Positions 59,669-64,000 of a DNA stretch of 64,000 nt are shown piece after piece. Within the stretch, counting starts at the first letter, position 1; each line of letters starts with the position of its first letter. The DNA lies in the NCBI RefSeq assembly GCF_035222275.1, contig NW_026946359.1, positions 6,076,001 through 6,140,000 of the forward strand, written 5' to 3'. The notes beneath the pieces are model-generated. The model had not been told where the DNA came from. It was given only the letters and a program-made list of their open reading frames with translations, and did not search any database. The translations under genes and the position numbers were made by a program. The stretch is from Podospora bellae-mahoneyi (taxonomy: Eukaryota > Ascomycota > Sordariomycetes > Sordariales > Podosporaceae).

Positions 59669-62600
59669 TGTCACCGACTGCCAGCTAAACGAGGGGATCG
59701 AAAGTAAAAACCGGAAATTGCGAAGATGAGAATGCGCGGGGTGAGCGGGTGGGTATCACGGGATGGTGCTTTCACAAGCCTCCAAAGCTAAAAGCAAGAA
59801 CAGGTGAGTCGAGTTGATGATGGGAAGGGGAATGGAGTCAGGAAGGCCACCTGTATCTGCAGCCTCTGGGGAGCTTGACTTTATGGCTGGCTCTCTGGCA
59901 CCGAACTGGCGCGAGGAATGCTGCAGGGTGTTTGGAGTGGGGCAGCTAGCGGCCGGAGTCGACTGGGAACAGGGGTTGTGCTGGGCGCAGCATCTGCCAT
60001 TGACCACCGTCGTCACTGCCCACCTCTCGTTTGGCCTTAGCCCGTCGTGTTGACCTCTTTTGCTTTCTTTGGAATAATGGAATACCCCCTGGAAGCGCAG
60101 TTACCCGGCCCTTCCTAACACCCTCGCTTTATCCAATTCGCCCGCCCTGGAATCCCGATCGACACACTGCAGAAAGAGGCATTATGTGTGCACTTCAGGT
60201 TTCTTGTTCGCTGACAGCGCCGCTGTCAACAGGGGATCCAAGAGCTCCCACCGACGGAGGCGTCTCGGTGGCACCCTGAGTCCTGACCGCAAGGCCTCAT
60301 CCCCGCGCACCCCCCAACTGCCTGCTCTGCTCCTCGCCGTCTGATATCAAAACAAACCAGGCGTTTGTTTGTGTCGCTCGTAATCTTTCACCACACTTGG
60401 ACTACGTTCCGGATGTCTCACGAGTGCCTCAACCCTTACAAGAGGAAAGGGTGACCAAAAGCAACGACACCATTCCAATGCAACTGTTCTCCGAGACGGT
60501 CTCAGAGTTGGACAGGAAGGAAAGCAACAGCCTTCCCATTGGAGAAGACGAGGAGCCGCCAGCGGGCTGCATACTCTTGTCAGCTCATCGCTCATCTTCA
60601 ACTCTGATCACCACAGCACCGCTTGCTAGTCAGCTTGCCGCTTGTCGGTCCAACACCTCGGCTTTTGTCAGTTACATGGTGCTATCTAGCCTCAGCAGTA
60701 GCTCGTCTCGTCAGATCGAGGCGGTTGCTCTTAACGCCCTTTTGCGAGTCGACTGGTCTTGTCTCGGCAGTCGACCCTCTCAAGTTGTTGTTTCTCGGCA
60801 ACCTGGCATCGTTGTACGCTCGCTTTTCGGCGCCAAGAACGCTGCTGCTTGAGCTTGTCGTCTCACCGCCACCCGAATCCTGACATAACGGCTTCGGGCC
60901 CCTCAAATAGAGCAACGATGTGTCAATACAGTTCCGACAGGAGACACTCCGACCCTCTGCCCAGCAATACACGTATCGTCTGTTCTTCGTGCCCAGCGCC
61001 GACAATCCGGAAGGGGCAGCCACTCGGATCGGTATACAATTTGCTCCAGGGTCCCTCAATGGCAACAGTGGAGCATCTTCGTATCACGACGGGCCAAGCT
61101 GTTTCCCCTTGGACGAGTGGATATAACCTCTGGTTCTTCGAGGCATAAATATAACACAACATACAATCTCGTGGCTCTGGCGGTCCCCCAATTCTCTAGC
61201 TGCGTCCCTGTGCACAGTAGTTGGGTGTTGTCATACCAAAACCCCTCGTTAATCTGCCCTATCGCTGTGCCTGTGAACATGACGTCTGTTTCCAGGTTCT
61301 CCGCCAATTGCCCATGGACATGGCATCCGGCTACGCTAGGCCAGGAACCGCCTAGAAAGACCAGAGAATGGTTCTGAATGCAACCCTTCCAACCAAGAAG
61401 CTTCCAAGATGATCGCCTCCCAGGTCCGGCACTGATTACCGGGAATGGAATAACTATCATCAATCAAAACAAGCAGAAACCGCATCAAAAAAGGGGGGCC
61501 AAAAAGAGGTGAGATTGCGTAGCCCGCTTTTTGAGGCTGTGAACTGGTTTTCACACCCTGGTTTGTTGGAACAAAGGGATGGGTCTCTTCTCTCTCCCAC
61601 AGGCGCCCCCTGGGCTTTGCGATTTCTATTCTTAGAAATACCTAATCTTGCTGGGTCCCTGGCGTGGGGCTTAAACCTTCCAACTGCCGGACACGATCAT
61701 CTTGTCCCCTGTGGACGGTATCGTAACGACAAACGGCTTGGTGGGGGTGGAGGGGGGGAAGAGAGAAGAGAAGGAACCAGATGCAAAAAAGTGCTACGAT
61801 GCAATCGGGCCGCCCATACGCAATACGAGGAAACAATTGCCCCCTTTTTGCTATGTTTATTTATGCGATATCGTCACGGGCCACTGTCAGTGATATGATG
61901 ATGATGAGCAGTCGGATGCCTTGTCGTTTCGGCTCGGACACGGGCCTCGGAATTCCTTCCGAACATACGGAGCGCGGGACACCCGAATGCGTTGGGTGTT
62001 GAGAGCAATGCTGATGGAAAATAGGAGACAGCGTCACCGACTAAAAAAGATGTCTTTGACATCAATGTGGTCCGTTGGTCCTTTCGATGTCCTTTCATTG
62101 ACCGTCAAACCAACACACCTCCTGTCCTGTCCTGTCAAGACCTTGTGTTCAGAATCCTTCCCGATGCAAATGCATGTCAACAAAGAGCGCTTCCTGCAGA
62201 AAGAATGATGCGAGCAACTGTCTGTTCTCTGAGACCGAGGTGAACCGACCGGATCCAATGAATGCGAAATCCTTCAGCCTTATCAGCTTTATACGGCATG
62301 CTCTTTTGACGAATCGGACTTCCAACGCGCCAGACTCTGCATACTGTTATCTCCAAAGGCGTCTCCGTTGCTTGCTCTGAAGGTGTTATATGCCATACCT
62401 GCATCAAGGCTTCTCATAGGCTTCCATCCAGGACACGAGGAGCGCGAAGGGCACCAACAACCAACAGGAGTAAACACAAGATGTGATTGGTCACTGGAAA
62501 CAATTTCAAATACATCGTCATCATAATATCTTCGCTATCGGTGCATAGTATTACAGTAAAAGTAGTTTCAGTGTGCTCAAAACGCTTGGCATGAATTCAT

Positions 62601-62679
62601 GCGCTCTATCCGCGTCTTCCTGTAATGTGATTCATCATTATCTAACCCCCTTTCGCTCATCACCAACACCAAACCGTCT
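59669..62679. other. 3 kb region upstream of GFA1 without a supported gene
   Basis: GFA1 promoter and 5'UTR at the left, RPT4 3' flank at the right. Minus-strand frames at 61056-61463 (135 codons) and 61336-61554 read as possible protein but show no domain and no complete exon structure. Confidence 0.4.
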
Positions 62680-64000
62680 CTACAACTTCTGGTACTCAAG
62701 CTTGCCCTCCAGCTTCTTCGACTCAGCCACCTTGCGAACTGCCTTGTTGAAGTCATCCTGATTAATCGCATCTCTGTCGGCCTTGATGGCGAAGAGGCCG
62801 CTAGGAAGAGAAGGTCAGTATGGTAGTCTTCCAGTGTTTGTTCCTATTGGTAGACTTACGCCTCGGTAACCACGTTTCGCAAATCGGCACCGTTCAGCCC
62901 ATCGCTCATCTTCACCACGCTCTCAAAGTCAATCTCCCCTTCCTTGGCCACGCCAGCGGCGTGAATCTTGAGAATCTCCAGACGTCCAACCTCATTGGGG
63001 AGGGGAATCTCAATCTTGCGGTCTAGACGCCCGGCACGTAGCAGCGCAGGGTCGAGTGTGTCAGGTCGGTTCGTGGCCATGATGATCTTGGTTTTCCCGA
63101 GATAGTCGAAACCGTCGAGCTGGTTGAGCAGCTCCATCAACGTCCGCTGGATTTCACGATCGGCACTAGTACCTTCGCTGAACCGGCGGCCACCGATGGC
63201 GTCGATTTCGTCCATGAAGATGATGCAGGGTTCGTGCTCCTTTGCGTATCCGAACATTTCGCGGATCAACCTGGCAGACTCGCCAATGTATTTGTCGACG
63301 ATAGCTGATGCAACGACTGTGGAGGTGATTGCGTGTTAGTAAACTTGTCGTCCAGAATGGAGGCATGCCGATCACCTACCCTTTAGAAAATTCGTCTCCA
63401 GACTGCTAGCAACTGCTCTGGCAAGTAAGGTCTTGCCGGTACCTGGTGGACCGTACAGAAGCACGCCTTTGGGTGGCTTGATGCCTACTCGCAGGAACAA
63501 CTCTGGGTTCTTGAGCGGAAGCTCAATGACTTCTCTGAGCTCGCGAATCTGGTCGTTGAGACCACCGATTCCGCCGAAGCTGACCTGACCCGGATCTTCC
63601 AAAGACATGTTGTAGACGAGGGGGTCGACCTCGCGGGGAAGCATGCGCATGATGGTGAGTGTCGTCATATCAAGCGCCACACGGGTTCCTTGCTTGAGCT
63701 TCGCTTTGTCGACCTTGGAGCGGCAACCCACGACGTAACGAGGACCTGACGAGGCCTTAACAATGACTGCAAGAGGTTGGAATGTTAGCGGTGTGGTTGC
63801 GGGAAGTCAAATAACCATGAGTAGAGGGAAATGGACCGGAGGACGAAAAACATACACCTCTCCTCGTCAAGCTGCTTCAGTACCTCGCCAATAATCTGCC
63901 CGACACTTTGTAACGCCTTGATGTGATCCTCTGTGTTGTCAAATTCCTTCTGAAGACCCTTGATTTCGAGCCGGAGGTTCTTGAGCTTGGTTTCCCACTC
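62680..64000 (-). CDS. RPT4: 26S proteasome regulatory ATPase Rpt4 (5' end outside window)
   Basis: The gene enters from the right edge; its start codon is not in the window. Exons seen, in transcript order: 64000-63856 (partial), 63766-63380, 63316-62860 and 62800-62680, giving 369 residues. These comprise the end of the N-terminal coiled coil, the OB domain ([13 protein letters not shown]) and the AAA+ ATPase. Walker A is GPPGTGKT, Walker B IIFMDEID, and the arginine-finger region reads [18 protein letters not shown]. The end YQKL lacks the HbYX motif, as is normal for Rpt4. Subunit identity rests on [14 protein letters not shown] and the C-terminal [11 protein letters not shown]. The protein unfolds substrates and feeds them into the 20S core, to which PRE4 (6 kb away) belongs. 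Confidence 0.95.

Overview
The window looks like nuclear DNA of a filamentous ascomycete, most likely Sordariomycetes and probably Sordariales. Genes carry short introns with GTRNGT-type donors, CTAAC-like branch points and YAG acceptors. Intergenic stretches are long and rich in microsatellites. Product types are typical of that group: a fungal protoglobin, a NACHT/STAND protein, DUF3712, GDSL, fungal acetamidase and MFS families, plus conserved eukaryotic housekeeping genes. The species cannot be fixed from the sequence alone. Exon coordinates below were worked out by hand from splice motifs and reading phase.

Left part (0-14 kb): a Zn2Cys6-like protein (+) converges on an NAD-dependent epimerase (-). 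Next comes a nine-exon glutamine synthetase (-) whose first coding exon appears to be only the ATG. After a 3.3 kb gap there is a protoglobin (+) with two Cys-Pro motifs in its tail. A broken SesA/HeLo-NACHT-ankyrin-type gene (+) follows, with several frame breaks and one nonsense codon.

Middle (14-32.7 kb): a gene-poor stretch of about 12 kb. I can support only a 54-codon cysteine-containing protein with a TATA box and a 5'UTR intron. A minus-strand region at 23.7-25.9 kb may be a decayed gene. A RING-less SNF2/Rad5-type ATPase (+) lies at 26.5-30 kb, followed by another 2.7 kb without a clear gene.

Right part (32.7-64 kb): densely packed genes. In order they are an F-box-like protein with a putative 1,037 bp intron, the Fe-S co-chaperone JAC1, an amidase and an MFS transporter diverging from a GATA-motif-rich 1 kb promoter, CSN4, a GDSL esterase, a flavocytochrome b2-like dehydrogenase ending in the PTS1-like tripeptide AKL, a DUF3712 membrane protein, an HCNGP/SAP30BP-like protein diverging from proteasome subunit PRE4, GFA1 and the 5'-truncated RPT4.

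Themes: glutamine is made (GLN1) and used (GFA1) by two genes here that both place an intron at the start codon. Amide uptake and hydrolysis may be co-controlled from one promoter. Three proteasome/COP9 genes (CSN4, PRE4, RPT4) lie within 20 kb. I saw no rRNA, tRNA, CRISPR array or intact transposon.
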